Assembly (NCBI RefSeq): GCF_014699115.1 | Contig: NZ_JACXAD010000002.1 | Location: 186,001 to 250,000, forward strand | DNA: 64,000 nt | Origin: Hymenobacter montanus | Lineage (GTDB): Bacteria; Bacteroidota; Bacteroidia; Cytophagales; Hymenobacteraceae | Direction: 5' to 3' | In this document: positions 7,831 to 17,158 of the stretch, in pieces | Layout: every line of letters starts with the position of its first letter | How positions within the stretch are numbered: position 1 is the stretch's first letter | Made by a program: the position numbers and the translations under genes | Notes under the pieces: model-generated | The model's input: the letters and a program-made list of their open reading frames with translations, nothing else | The model's database searches: none | Told to the model about the DNA's origin: nothing

Positions 7831-10593
7831 ATGCCCCAAGATACCCTCAAAGTCCCGGAACTCTCCCTTATCCTCCTCATTGGCAGTACGGGGGCGGGCA
7901 AGTCCACGTTTGCCCGGCGCCTGTTCCAGCTCCCGGAAATCGTGTCGTCGGATTCCTGCCGGGGCCTGGTGGCCAACGATGAAAACGACCAATCGGCCAG
8001 TGGCGACGCCTTTGAGCTACTGTACTATCTCGTGGCCAAGCGCTTGAAGCGTGGACTGCTCACCGTGGTGGATGCCACCAACGTGCAGGAAGAGGCCCGC
8101 AAGCCCCTGGTGGCCCTGGCCCGGCAGCACCACGTGCTGCCCGTGGCGATAGTGCTCGACGTGCCCGACGCCGTAGCCCACGAGCGCAACGCCCTGCGCC
8201 CCGAGCGGCGGCACATGGGCCCGCACGTGGTGGCCCGCCACCGCCAGCAGCTGCGCAAGAGCCTGCGCCATCTCAAGCAGGAGGGCTTTCGGCACATCCA
8301 CCTCCTGCGCGGGGTAGCGGAGGTGGAAGCCGTGCAAGGCATTGTGCGCGAGCGCCTCTACAACAACCGCCAGGAGGAAACCGGTCCCTTCGACATCATC
8401 GGTGACGTGCACGGCTGCTACGAGGAGCTGGTGCTGCTACTGGAGAAACTGGGCTATAAAGTGATAGAGGAGCCGATCAATGACGCGCGGGACTTGGGCG
8501 TGCGGGTGGTGGCGCCACTGGCTTCACCCCCTGACCCCGCATCTGCTTTATGCGCAGAGTCCGGGGGCGAGGGGGCACCGGCCATGCTGCCGACAGAATC
8601 GGCTGGCTCCCCATCTCTGAAGGAGAGGGGGCCGGGGGGTGAGGCCCGCCGCAAGGCCATCTTCCTCGGCGACTTGGTCGACCGCGGGCCGGCCTCGCCC
8701 AAGGTTCTGCGCCTGGTGATGAGCATGGTAAAATCGGGGGACGCCCTGTGTGTGCCGGGCAACCACGACATCAAGCTTTTGCGCCACCTCAAAGGCAAGA
8801 ACGTGGCCGTGAAGCATGGTTTCGCCGAAACGTTGGCCCAGCTGGCTGCCGAGCCGGCCGCATTTGCCGGGTCGGTGCAGGAGTTCCTCGATGGCCTGGT
8901 GAGCCACTACGTGCTCGACGGGGGCAAGCTGGTGGTGGCCCACGCCGGCCTCACCGAAGCCATGCAGGGCCGGGGCTCGGGTGCCGTGCGGGCCTTCGCG
9001 CTGTTTGGCGAGACCACCGGCGAAATCGACGAGTTCGGCCTGCCCGTGCGCTACGAGTGGGCCCGCGAATACCGGGGCCGGGCCATGGTGGTGTACGGCC
9101 ACACGCCGGTGCCCGATCCCGAATGGCTGAATCACACCATCGACATCGACACCGGCTGCGTGTTCGGGGGGCGCCTCACGGCCCTGCGCTACCCCGAACG
9201 CGAGCTCGTGGCCGTGCCCGCCGCGCAGGTCTACTGCGAGCCCGTCCGCCCCCTCAACTACCGCGCCTTCCAGCTGCAAGCCCAAAGCCAGAGCCCCCCA
9301 GGCACCGAGCACCAGGCACCAGGCACCAACGCCCAGCAGGAGCACGACGACCTGCTCGACATCCGCGACGTGACGGGCAAGCAGTTTATTGAAACGCGCC
9401 TGATGCGCGGGGTCACCGTCCGGGAGGAAAATGCGGTGGCAGCCCTGGAGGTGATGAGCCGGTTTGCTCTGCCCCCCAAGTGGCTGCTGTACCTGCCGCC
9501 CACCATGGCGCCCACCGAAACTTCGGCGCTGCCCGATTTGCTCGAACACCCCACCGAGGCCTTTGCCTATTACCACAAGCTGGGCGTGGAGCGCGTGGTG
9601 TGCGAGGAAAAACACATGGGCAGCCGGGTAGTCGTGGTGTTGGGCCGCGACGAAGCGGCCATTCAGCGCCGCCTCGGGCTAGTGGGCGAGGGCCAGGGCA
9701 AGTGCTACACCCGCACCGGGCGCAACTTCTTCACCGATGCGGCCCTGGAAACGGCCTTCCTGGTGCGCCTGCGCGATGCCCTGAGCACGGCCAACTTCTG
9801 GGAGCGATTCGATACCGACTGGGTGTGCCTCGATGCCGAGCTGCTACCCTGGTCGGCCAAGGCGCAGGAGCTGATTAAAAGCCAGTACGCCGCCGTGGCC
9901 GCCGCGGCCAACGCGGCGCTGCCCCAGGTCGAAGCCGTGCTGGCCGCAGCCGCCGCCCGCGACCTCGACGGTGCCGACGCCCTGCTGGCGCGCACGACTG
10001 CCCGCCGCCAGGCCGCCACCCACTACGCCGACGCGTACCGCCGCTACTGCTGGCCCGTGCACGGCCTGGACGACCTGCGCCTGGCGCCCTTCCACCTGCT
10101 GGCCACGGAAGGCCGCACTTATTTCGACCGCGACCACGCCTGGCACATGGAAACCCTGCGCACCCTCGCCCTGGCCGACCCTGGCCTACTCCGCGCCACG
10201 CCCTACCGGGTGGTGCCCTTGGCCGACCCGGCCGAAGTAGAAGCCGCCATTCAGTGGTGGACCGACCTGACCGCCGCCGGGGGCGAGGGCATGGTGGTGA
10301 AGCCCTACGATTTCGTGCCCCAGGGCAAAGGGGGCCTCCTCCAGCCCGCGCTCAAGTGCCGGGGCCGCGAGTACCTGCGCATTATCTACGGACCCGATTA
10401 CCTGCTGCCTGGCAACCTCGACCGCCTGCGCCAGCGCAACGTGAAAGCCAAGCGCACCCTCGCCCTGCGCGAGTTCGCCCTCGGGGTGGAGGGCCTGGAG
10501 CGCTTCGTGGCCGGGCAGCCCCTGCGCCGGGTGCACCAGTGCGTGTTCGGCGTGCTCGCCCTGGAAAGTGAGGCAGTGGACCCGCGGCTGTAA
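7831..10593 (+). CDS. pnkp: Bacterial Pnkp: polynucleotide kinase-phosphatase-RNA ligase
   Basis: End-healing and sealing enzyme for cleaved RNA, acting with Hen1. The 920 residues show all three modules. Kinase: P-loop GSTGAGKST (residues 18-26). Metallophosphatase: D188-IIGDVHGC, FLGDLVDRGP (D281), GNHD (N311-D313), HAGL and YGHTP. Ligase: nucleophile motif EEKHMGS with Lys594, and later EGMVVKPYD. Two low-complexity stretches break the usual sequence: residues ~231-272, encoded by the same palindromic repeat as in hen1, and ~485-505, a PGTEHQAPGT-type stretch. Both keep the frame and all motifs, so the enzyme is probably active. The family is about 850-870 residues, which fits the extra length. 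Confidence 0.96.
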   Translation: MPQDTLKVPELSLILLIGSTGAGKSTFARRLFQLPEIVSSDSCRGLVANDENDQSASGDAFELLYYLVAKRLKRGLLTVVDATNVQEEARKPLVALARQHHVLPVAIVLDVPDAVAHERNALRPERRHMGPHVVARHRQQLRKSLRHLKQEGFRHIHLLRGVAEVEAVQGIVRERLYNNRQEETGPFDIIGDVHGCYEELVLLLEKLGYKVIEEPINDARDLGVRVVAPLASPPDPASALCAESGGEGAPAMLPTESAGSPSLKERGPGGEARRKAIFLGDLVDRGPASPKVLRLVMSMVKSGDALCVPGNHDIKLLRHLKGKNVAVKHGFAETLAQLAAEPAAFAGSVQEFLDGLVSHYVLDGGKLVVAHAGLTEAMQGRGSGAVRAFALFGETTGEIDEFGLPVRYEWAREYRGRAMVVYGHTPVPDPEWLNHTIDIDTGCVFGGRLTALRYPERELVAVPAAQVYCEPVRPLNYRAFQLQAQSQSPPGTEHQAPGTNAQQEHDDLLDIRDVTGKQFIETRLMRGVTVREENAVAALEVMSRFALPPKWLLYLPPTMAPTETSALPDLLEHPTEAFAYYHKLGVERVVCEEKHMGSRVVVVLGRDEAAIQRRLGLVGEGQGKCYTRTGRNFFTDAALETAFLVRLRDALSTANFWERFDTDWVCLDAELLPWSAKAQELIKSQYAAVAAAANAALPQVEAVLAAAAARDLDGADALLARTTARRQAATHYADAYRRYCWPVHGLDDLRLAPFHLLATEGRTYFDRDHAWHMETLRTLALADPGLLRATPYRVVPLADPAEVEAAIQWWTDLTAAGGEGMVVKPYDFVPQGKGGLLQPALKCRGREYLRIIYGPDYLLPGNLDRLRQRNVKAKRTLALREFALGVEGLERFVAGQPLRRVHQCVFGVLALESEAVDPRL
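8522..8646. repeat. Palindromic element inserted in frame in pnkp
   Basis: The left arm TCACCCCCTGACCCCGCATC, then CTGCTTTATGCGCAGAGTCC, matches the element in hen1 closely. The right end GGGGCCGGGGGGTGA is the inverted form of TCACCCCCCGGCCCC, also present before carA. It encodes ~42 residues between the first phosphatase motif (GDVHG) and the second (GDLVDRG), a surface-loop position. Confidence 0.78.
9285..9345. repeat. Short CAGGCACC-type repeat inside pnkp
   Basis: Three successive GCACCAGGCACC-like units encode a PGTEHQAPGT-type stretch between the phosphatase and ligase modules. Direct repeats of this type are usually intergenic; here they keep the frame. Confidence 0.55.
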
Positions 10594-11835
10594 CCAAATA
10601 AGGTTAAAAGTAACCCTGAAAGAGAAGCAAACCCATGAAAAGTAAGCTTGTATTTTTCTTTTTACTTTTTCTAGCCATACGGGAGTGTAGTTAGCCTGAT
10701 AACAGGATGAATAAATACATCTTACTCGTAGAAATTTCTAGTCACAACCAATTATTTGCCTAGCTTGGTTTTAATGAATCTGGATTTCTATGGTATTGGG
10801 GGAAAAAGAGAAATAGTATGTATTACTACTGCTAATACCAAGCTTAACTAAGGTTAACTGGATTGAAGAAAAAGATTGATTTGGAAGTGCCGTTTGCCAG
10901 GCGGGGCTATGTCCCTGCGAGCAAATTGGGCGCGTCTGGTTGAAGCGCAGTACTTGGCGCAGGTCGTCGGTCAGGGCTTCGAACACCGACGTCGCGCCAG
11001 CGGGTCCACTGCTGGTAGCAGGTGGCTCAGAACGGCAAATCGTGGGCAATTAGCGCCAAGTGTCGTCCGCGCGCACCACGTAGGGCAAGCCGTTAAACAA
11101 CGCCCGCAGCGGATAGGGCCCTCTGAGCCTGAGTCCTCGCGAACGAGCCGTAAATACGGGGAAAAAGGCCCAGTAGTCATCAGTAGGGTCACTCGGATAA
11201 GCGCGGCGGGTAGCTTCCATACCCACTAACTCCGCTCATTAGGTCCATGACACCATCCGGCCCACCTCATTCAGTAGGACTACCTACGTGGAAGGTTTTA
11301 AACCTAAATTAGAAAGGTGTTCACTTAAGGCAGTTTCTGATTGGGAAAGGATGAAAGTACGAGTTAAATGGCCGATCTTCTGGTTTGATCATTCGTTAAT
11401 CCGTACTTTGAATGTAGTGCTTTAAGAATAATTAATCTGCAAGAAGATACTAGAGGCTAAAAATTTTGAGTATCTTTTCACTATCAGTAACAATAGGGCC
11501 TCAAATCAAGGTGTTATAAATATTCCTAAAATAAGTATTTGTTGCACGATTGCCAATTTTGTAGACAAAATCATTTTTTGGTATAGTTAAATAGATCATA
11601 TGATCTAATAAAACTACTGCATTTTAAAATAGCATGAGTTGCTAATGATGGTTTGGTGGGGAGATTGAATATCAAGCCATTACAGTACTCATGCTCGATT
11701 TAAGTTACACCTAATGGTACCGCCTATTGTGGGCGGGCAGAAGGTATGGTAGCGGACAAATTAATTACTCACCTTAAAAAAACATCTTATTCTTTCTGAT
11801 TCAATACAACCCGTAAACTAACACAAACAATAGTT
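10594..11835. other. Long AT-rich intergenic region
   Basis: Apart from the decayed IS5-type transposase at 10880-11220, I see no gene in these ~1.2 kb. The stretch 11280-11835 is strongly AT-rich and leads into the AT-rich secreted-protein gene, so the border of the acquired segment may lie near 11250. Confidence 0.5.
10880..11220 (-). pseudogene. Decayed IS5-family (DUF4096-type) transposase, N-terminal part
   Basis: Reads MEATRRAYPSDPTDDYWAFF, then YPLRALFNGLPYVVRADDTW and a TAA stop at 11050-11052. After a frame change come HDLPF, another stop, ATCYQQWTRWRDVGV, another frame change and FEALTDDLRQVLR. The order matches the N-terminal domain of IS5-type transposases (YPSDLTDxxW, PLRxxLNxxFYVxRTGCxWR, LPHDLPxWxxxYxxFxRWR). 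The DDE catalytic core is missing and no terminal repeats were found, so it is dead. Confidence 0.85.
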
Positions 11836-14800
11836 ATGAAAACAATATCTCTCTTCAAGTGGTGTCTAAAAACCATCGTAATCACCTCTCTCTTTTTAAT
11901 AGTTGATATTTCCTTAGCGCAGACCTTACCGGGAACCTATTTCATCCATTGGGGAGGCAATACCGGGGAGAACTGGGACAACCATGTACAGATCACTCTT
12001 GATGGAATGTATGTAGCCCCGGATGGTCGGGTATACACCAATTCCAATTGGGATGAGTCGGCCCATCAGGCCAGCATATATAAGGACGGCAAGTTCGTTT
12101 CCCAACTGGAGCATCCATCGTACGGCCACTATCAGTCCGATGCCGTGGGAAATGCCACCCATATCTTTATAAACTTCTTTAATGGAGACCTAAGCGTTAG
12201 ACCAGCGGGAATAAGACGGTATAATTTAAATGGAGAGACCGCGCCCTTTCGAACGGTGGCCACCCCCACCTATGCCGATGACGGCAGCTTTCTGGCCGTG
12301 AACCAGAAAGGGGTTCATGGCCTTGCCATTGTGGGCAGTGAGCTATTCGCTGGCGATCCGGAGGCGGGATTGATAAAAGTATACGATACGAATACCCTGT
12401 CGTTTCTACGCTCATTTGCTTATCAAAACCCTTATCGGATTGTTGCGGCCCCGGACAACACCCTGTGGTTTTTGCAAGATTCTACCTCAAAAATTCAGCA
12501 CTATGATATTAACGGCAACTTTCTGGGCCAGGAGATCAACAGTGTAGCGAAGCCTTCATGCATGGCCTTTGACCGATCCGGCAGGATGCTTATCGGGGAC
12601 CGAGGACCCGACCAGGATATCAAAATATACGCTAATGTAAATACGAATCCCGTGCTTATGGGCACATTTGGCGTGAGAGGTGGCATTCTCGCTTTGCCAA
12701 ACCCGGGCGAGACGGGTCCGCTAAGGTTTCATAACCCGATTGGTATAGGGGTCGATAGGGAAGGCAATATTTATGTGGGATGCAACGGCGCCGGTACGGT
12801 CATCGAAAGCTATAAGCCGGATGGCACCCGGCGGAACTGGAAAGTGGAAGGACTGGTGTTTGAGCACGGGGCGGATGCCGATGAAATGAGTGATGCGGCC
12901 GATTACTATACCCAAGAGGAACATATGGAAATGGATTTTTCCAAACCTGCCGGTCAAAGCGTCACCTACAAAGGGTTTACCAAAAACAGTTTTAAATACC
13001 CGGAGGATGCCAGGGATAATACCGGCTACAATGTGGGCAGCGGTATGGTGAGGTATATCGCGGGCAAGAAGATTCTGTTTGTGACCGACCAGGGCGGTGG
13101 CATGTTTGCTATCTACCGTTTTAATAAAGAAACTGACGGGGAAATTGCCATCCCGTCCGGTTTCTTCGCCGGTAGCTATATAAATAGCAGGTGGCCAAAT
13201 TTCCAACCCTTCCGTCCCGACTGGCAAACGTTTCCCGGGTATAACCTGGCCGGGTGGATCTGGAGAGATTCGAATGGTAATGGAAAGTTCGATGCCAATG
13301 AATACGTGAAAATAGCGAATAATGTCTCCTGGCCGTGGGAAGGTATTTCAATAGACCGTAGAGGGGACATTTGGACTTGCAAAGATGCGAGCGTATCCCA
13401 TTTCAAATGTCAGGGACTGGACAGTTTCGGCAATCCTATTTGGGATTTTGAACATGCTGAGACCCATAACATTCAAGGATTTACGAAGCTGTGTAGGGTA
13501 GAATATGATGCTGAGAAAGATGTAATGTACTTATCGGGCTACACGGCAGCATTACCTTATGTAGAGCCCTACTGGGGCTTGGTCGGTCGAGTACTCAAAA
13601 GGTATAACCAATGGAGTCTCAATTGGCAGTCAAGCACTCCCCCTACCGCTTGGCAAACTAACCTGACATTTGTACCTGCCAGTGCTGCGGATAATAAAGT
13701 TTCAAAGTCAATGACCATTGCTGGTGATTACATATTCGTTGCTGTTTTTGCCGCTCCGTACATCGAAGTGTACAGCGCGGTTACTGGTGTTTTTTTAGGC
13801 CGGCTAAACCCCTCTACGCGTATCTATGGTCAGGATATTGACTCTTATTACGGCATCCATGCCTATAAAAAGAGGAATGGCCAGTATGTGGTATACTGGG
13901 GTGAGTATTTCTCGGCCAAGACGATTATTTACGTGTGGAACCCAACCATACCGGCCGGATGGAAGGCTGAGTCTAGTTGCCGAAGCACCACCCTGTCGTG
14001 GGGTGCGCCCATTGAAGGCAACCCGGAAGGCTACAATATTTACCGGTCCTTCTCCCAGGCCGGCAGCTATCAGAAAATTAATAATAGCTTGATAACTGGG
14101 GCTAGCTTTACCGACAATTCCCTGGAAAACGGGAAGGAATATTTTTATAAAATCGTGCCGGTTACCAGAGGTGCCGAAGGGCTAATCTCGGAGGCGCTAA
14201 AAGCGGTGGCCGGAAACGTGGCGCTCTATAAACCAGCCCGTCAATCAAGCACCCCGGATGAGGGACGCAACGCGGAACTGGCTACCGATGGCATAACAAC
14301 CAATAGCATCACCTTCGACAGCGTGTTCTTTTCTCCCACTCATACCTATAGCCCCTACGCGCTACATGCATGGTGGCAGACCGACTTAGGCAGGAGTTTT
14401 CCTATCGACAGCATTACCGTTTGGTACAGAACGAATTGCTGTAGGCCTGGCGAGTACAGCATCTTTCTGTCCGAGACCCCTTTCTTATCGAACGACCTCA
14501 CGACTACCAGGAATCAAGCGGGAGTAAGCACAACAACGGTCGTTACTAATGGATTTGCGGGCATAAAGCAGAACACCTCCATCAACAGACGGGGAAGGTA
14601 CCTGAGGCTTCAATTGAATTACTCGGACCCGTTGGAACTGATTGAAGTGCAAGTGTGGAATTCTTGTAGCCCTACCGTACTTAGCAGTGTGTCTGCGAAC
14701 CGGGAGGATAATCTATTTTTATATCCTAATCCAGCCTCCAGCGAAGTTAGGCTCGGTGTAAAGCTAACGAAGCCGTCAGCAGTTAAAATTGCAATTACCG

Positions 14801-14955
14801 ACATGGTCGGAAGAACCATAATGGAGTTTAGTGAATTCCACAGACAGTCTTTCAATAAGCAGCTTGACCTATCTAAACTTGCAGTAGGTATTTACATGGT
14901 GAATGTAACCATAGACAATGTAACCTCAAAAGGCAAGCTGCTGGAGGTAAGATGA
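11836..14955 (+). CDS. Large secreted beta-propeller/FN3/discoidin protein with T9SS domain
   Basis: Product of 1,039 residues. The signal peptide ends SLAQ at about residue 30. Residues ~35-700 hold NHL/SMP-like propeller repeats (YVAPDGRVYTNSN, IGIGVDREGNIYVGCNGAG, ISIDRRGDIWTC), including a calcium-loop-like DSNGNGKFDANEY. A fibronectin type III domain follows (TTLSWGAPIEGNPEGYNIYR), then an F5/8 type C-like carbohydrate-binding domain (NVALYKPARQSS, WWQTDLGRSFPIDSITVWYR). A type A T9SS sorting domain closes the protein (LFLYPNPASSEVRLGV to KGKLLEVR). It probably works at the surface on a polysaccharide or as a binding scaffold. It is much more AT-rich than neighbouring core genes, like the secreted gene at 1146-2612, and stands alone. 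Confidence 0.85.
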   Translation: MKTISLFKWCLKTIVITSLFLIVDISLAQTLPGTYFIHWGGNTGENWDNHVQITLDGMYVAPDGRVYTNSNWDESAHQASIYKDGKFVSQLEHPSYGHYQSDAVGNATHIFINFFNGDLSVRPAGIRRYNLNGETAPFRTVATPTYADDGSFLAVNQKGVHGLAIVGSELFAGDPEAGLIKVYDTNTLSFLRSFAYQNPYRIVAAPDNTLWFLQDSTSKIQHYDINGNFLGQEINSVAKPSCMAFDRSGRMLIGDRGPDQDIKIYANVNTNPVLMGTFGVRGGILALPNPGETGPLRFHNPIGIGVDREGNIYVGCNGAGTVIESYKPDGTRRNWKVEGLVFEHGADADEMSDAADYYTQEEHMEMDFSKPAGQSVTYKGFTKNSFKYPEDARDNTGYNVGSGMVRYIAGKKILFVTDQGGGMFAIYRFNKETDGEIAIPSGFFAGSYINSRWPNFQPFRPDWQTFPGYNLAGWIWRDSNGNGKFDANEYVKIANNVSWPWEGISIDRRGDIWTCKDASVSHFKCQGLDSFGNPIWDFEHAETHNIQGFTKLCRVEYDAEKDVMYLSGYTAALPYVEPYWGLVGRVLKRYNQWSLNWQSSTPPTAWQTNLTFVPASAADNKVSKSMTIAGDYIFVAVFAAPYIEVYSAVTGVFLGRLNPSTRIYGQDIDSYYGIHAYKKRNGQYVVYWGEYFSAKTIIYVWNPTIPAGWKAESSCRSTTLSWGAPIEGNPEGYNIYRSFSQAGSYQKINNSLITGASFTDNSLENGKEYFYKIVPVTRGAEGLISEALKAVAGNVALYKPARQSSTPDEGRNAELATDGITTNSITFDSVFFSPTHTYSPYALHAWWQTDLGRSFPIDSITVWYRTNCCRPGEYSIFLSETPFLSNDLTTTRNQAGVSTTTVVTNGFAGIKQNTSINRRGRYLRLQLNYSDPLELIEVQVWNSCSPTVLSSVSANREDNLFLYPNPASSEVRLGVKLTKPSAVKIAITDMVGRTIMEFSEFHRQSFNKQLDLSKLAVGIYMVNVTIDNVTSKGKLLEVR

Positions 14956-15204
14956 CCCTTATAGCATTTTCGCGAGCCGTTTACCCTCTCCCAACGGGTA
15001 GCTCATAGTAGCTAGCGGCAGTGGTCCACCTAGTTCTGGGCAGCCGCGCTGGTAATTCGGTCGACGGCTTGCTGCAAGGACGCTTCCAGACGCTTCACAA
15101 GAGCAACTGGCCCGGGCGTAGCGTGAGGCGGCAACTCGTGGTCCTTTCATGGGCCCGCCGGTTGGTGGCGGGCCCCATGAAAGGACCACCTATGCTTAGT
15201 TGAG
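14956..15204. other. Intergenic with short open tail
   Basis: Holds the perfect hairpin described at 15138-15189. On the minus strand, 15030-15134 is an open tail of ~34 codons (ALVKRLEASLQQAVDRITSA, then AAQN and a stop) that looks like the end of a lost gene. No intact gene. Confidence 0.4.
15138..15189. repeat. Perfect 22-bp inverted repeat with 8-bp spacer
   Basis: The arms (15138-15159 and 15168-15189) begin and end GTGGTCCTTTCATGGG / CCCATGAAAGGACCAC. The stem is GC-rich and has no T-tract. It may be a dispersed palindromic element or the end of a lost mobile element; it lies just beyond the end of the dead antitoxin gene. Confidence 0.6.
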
Positions 15205-15494
15205 TCATCTCTCTACGCTGAAGCTCACCTTCGCATTCGGCGCCGTACATTACCGTTCCCAAAACGTGCGTCAGTCAGGCTGTTTTCTAACCTGGAGATT
15301 TGGGCTTCTTGCACGCCCGCTAGTGCCCCAAGCGGTGGCTACGTCAGGTTGCGTTGCAGGCCAGCTTTTTTGATGGCTTTACCAAGGAGGTCAAGGCGTA
15401 GCTCATCTTAAAAGGCATCACGCTTGGGCGTGCCGATGGGGCCGATGTGCTCATCAATAGCTTCATTGGCTTCATCCAGCGAATAGAATTTCAT
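15205..15494 (-). pseudogene. Dead HigA-type XRE antitoxin
   Basis: Starts MKFYSLDEANEAIDEHIGPI, then GTPKRDAF, an in-frame TAA (15408-15410), DELRLDLLGKAIKKAGLQRN, LT and a TAG (15339-15341), GALAGVQEAQISRLENSLTD, ARFGN. After a frameshift it ends LNAKVSFSVER. This follows the HigA layout: the N-terminal segment, then the helix-turn-helix LTQEELGxLxGVQKAQISxLEN. Two stops and a frameshift make it non-functional. Its toxin should lie just upstream (15495-15657), where nothing clear remains. Confidence 0.85.
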
Positions 15495-15657
15495 CCGCTG
15501 TTTTCATCGCTATTTGGCTGTCCGGCCAAAATGGATTCTACAAATTTGTTCAGCTCTGCTGGACTTAGCTTGCGGTGTTAGGTGCTGGCTATTGTCGCGC
15601 CGCTCCTGGCAGAAGCAACTTGCTTTCGCAGTCGGGACGTAATTCAGGCCATTAAGC

Positions 15658-16545
15658 TCAATCCTTCAGCAAAGAAGTTAGTCGGGCTATCTCCTGCGGA
15701 TACGCCTTTACCCGGCTCGTCGCCACGTACAGCTTATTGACGGCCGGCGCCGCCTCGGGCCACAACTGCTGCAGGCGCTTTTGATGGAGCGCGTCAGCAC
15801 ACAAGAAGTCCGACACCACGCTCACGCCCCGGCCCAGGGATAGCGCGGCGACAATGGCATTCAAATCGGGTATGACCAGCTGCGGTACCAGCGTCGGACG
15901 TTTGCCGAAATTTTCCCGCCAGAACCGGCGAATCAGCGCCAGATCGCTCCCGTAGGCGTACCAATTCTGAGCCAGGAGCCAGGCCTCGGCGGCCATAAGG
16001 TCGTGCGTGGCCACGGCCGCTTGTAGGGGGGCCGCATCCAGGGCCGGGCCGGCTACCAGCACCAGCGTTTCCGTGAGGAGCTCTTCAAATACCACGTCGT
16101 ATTTGTTGGGCTTTTGAGTGGCCACTACCCAGTGCAGCTCGCCTTTCTCGAGGGCGGCCAGCAGATTTTCGGTTAGCCCGAAGGTTACGTTGATCGGGAA
16201 ATCCAGGCCGTGCAGGCGCGGCGCCAACACCTGCGAAAAGAATTCGTGCGGTACCCCGATATGGAGGGTCGGCTTAAGGCGGAGGGCGCTTTTTTTAAAG
16301 TCGCGCTCCACCTTTTCCAGCTGCTCGAGCGGTTCGACCAGTTGAGTATACAGCAGCTTGCCGGCCTCGGTGGCCGCGATTCGGCGGCCGGCCCGCTCGA
16401 AGAGGCGCGTGCCCATGTAGCTCTCCAGCGACGCCAGGTGCTGGCTGACATTGGGTTGGCTGATGAACAGCTCCTGCGCCGCGGCCGTCAGGGAGCCTTG
16501 GCGATAGATCGCCTTGAACGTACGATACCATTCCAGATTCAACAT
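15658..16545 (-). CDS. LysR-family transcriptional regulator
   Basis: 295-residue regulator. The start is ATG in MLNLEWYRTF; an upstream in-frame TTG adds only three residues. Residues ~1-60 form the winged helix-turn-helix (FKAIYRQGSLTAAAQELFIS, QPNVSQHLASLE, GTRLFERAGRRIAATEAG). The rest is the periplasmic-binding-like effector domain. It is divergent from the monooxygenase gene with ~125 bases between the starts. That is the usual LysR arrangement and suggests control of the monooxygenase/DJ-1/SMP-30 group. The ligand cannot be read from the sequence. Confidence 0.92.
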   Translation of the reverse strand: MLNLEWYRTFKAIYRQGSLTAAAQELFISQPNVSQHLASLESYMGTRLFERAGRRIAATEAGKLLYTQLVEPLEQLEKVERDFKKSALRLKPTLHIGVPHEFFSQVLAPRLHGLDFPINVTFGLTENLLAALEKGELHWVVATQKPNKYDVVFEELLTETLVLVAGPALDAAPLQAAVATHDLMAAEAWLLAQNWYAYGSDLALIRRFWRENFGKRPTLVPQLVIPDLNAIVAALSLGRGVSVVSDFLCADALHQKRLQQLWPEAAPAVNKLYVATSRVKAYPQEIARLTSLLKD

Positions 16546-16669
16546 ACCCCGCAAATAGACGGATAATCCATAAATTTATTTATCCGACGTGATAAAACGC
16601 CTTATTTTTCTTTGGCAAAATAGGGCCGGAACTTTGAGTATGCCCGCCCCTCAGGGTTGGTCAAAGATC

Positions 16670-16981
16670 ATGAAAGAAGACCCTCGCATCTGCTTGACCG
16701 TGCACTACTGGGCGCAGAGCGGCCGCAGTGCCGAAGTAATAGCGTTCCTGCGTATGGTCGCGCTTGGCAACGCCCAGGAGCCTGGCATGCTGGATTTTCA
16801 GGTATACCAAGCCGAATGCGACCCGCACCGCATTCTCGTCTACGAGGTCTTTGTCGATCAGGCCGGGCTCGATGCGCACCGGGCCAGCGACCACTACGAT
16901 ACTTACGTGCGCGGTGGGGTCTTCCCGCTGCTGCGCGAGCGAACGGTAGAGGCTTACCGACCGGCCTTTTACCAGCCATAA
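16670..16981 (+). CDS. Antibiotic biosynthesis monooxygenase (ABM) family protein
   Basis: 103 residues when started at MKEDPRICLTVHY; an in-frame ATG at 16640 would add ten. The ferredoxin-like ABM fold is indicated by ICLTVHYWAQSGRSAEVIAF, the central EPGMLDFQVYQAECDPH, YEVFVDQAGLDAHRASDHY and the aromatic tail. Such small dimeric proteins oxidise quinols or degrade other small aromatics without cofactors. It is the first gene divergent from the LysR regulator and likely its target. Substrate unknown. Confidence 0.85.
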   Translation: MKEDPRICLTVHYWAQSGRSAEVIAFLRMVALGNAQEPGMLDFQVYQAECDPHRILVYEVFVDQAGLDAHRASDHYDTYVRGGVFPLLRERTVEAYRPAFYQP

Positions 16982-17158
16982 AATTCCTTATAGCAACCCA
17001 TAAAACACATGATTTTAGGGTCGTGCAGGCGGCTCGTAGGTTTGTTCCGTCAAAGCACCGGTTGGGCAATTGATTAGCTGCGTTGGGGACGCCCGACGTG
17101 GCAGCAGCTCCCCAGTGCCCTTGCAGTTTTTCCTTTCACACCTTTACAACTCTTCGCT

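Noticed and set aside
10880..11220. Functional insertion sequence
   Set aside because: The transposase has stops and frame changes, lacks its catalytic core, and no terminal repeats were seen.
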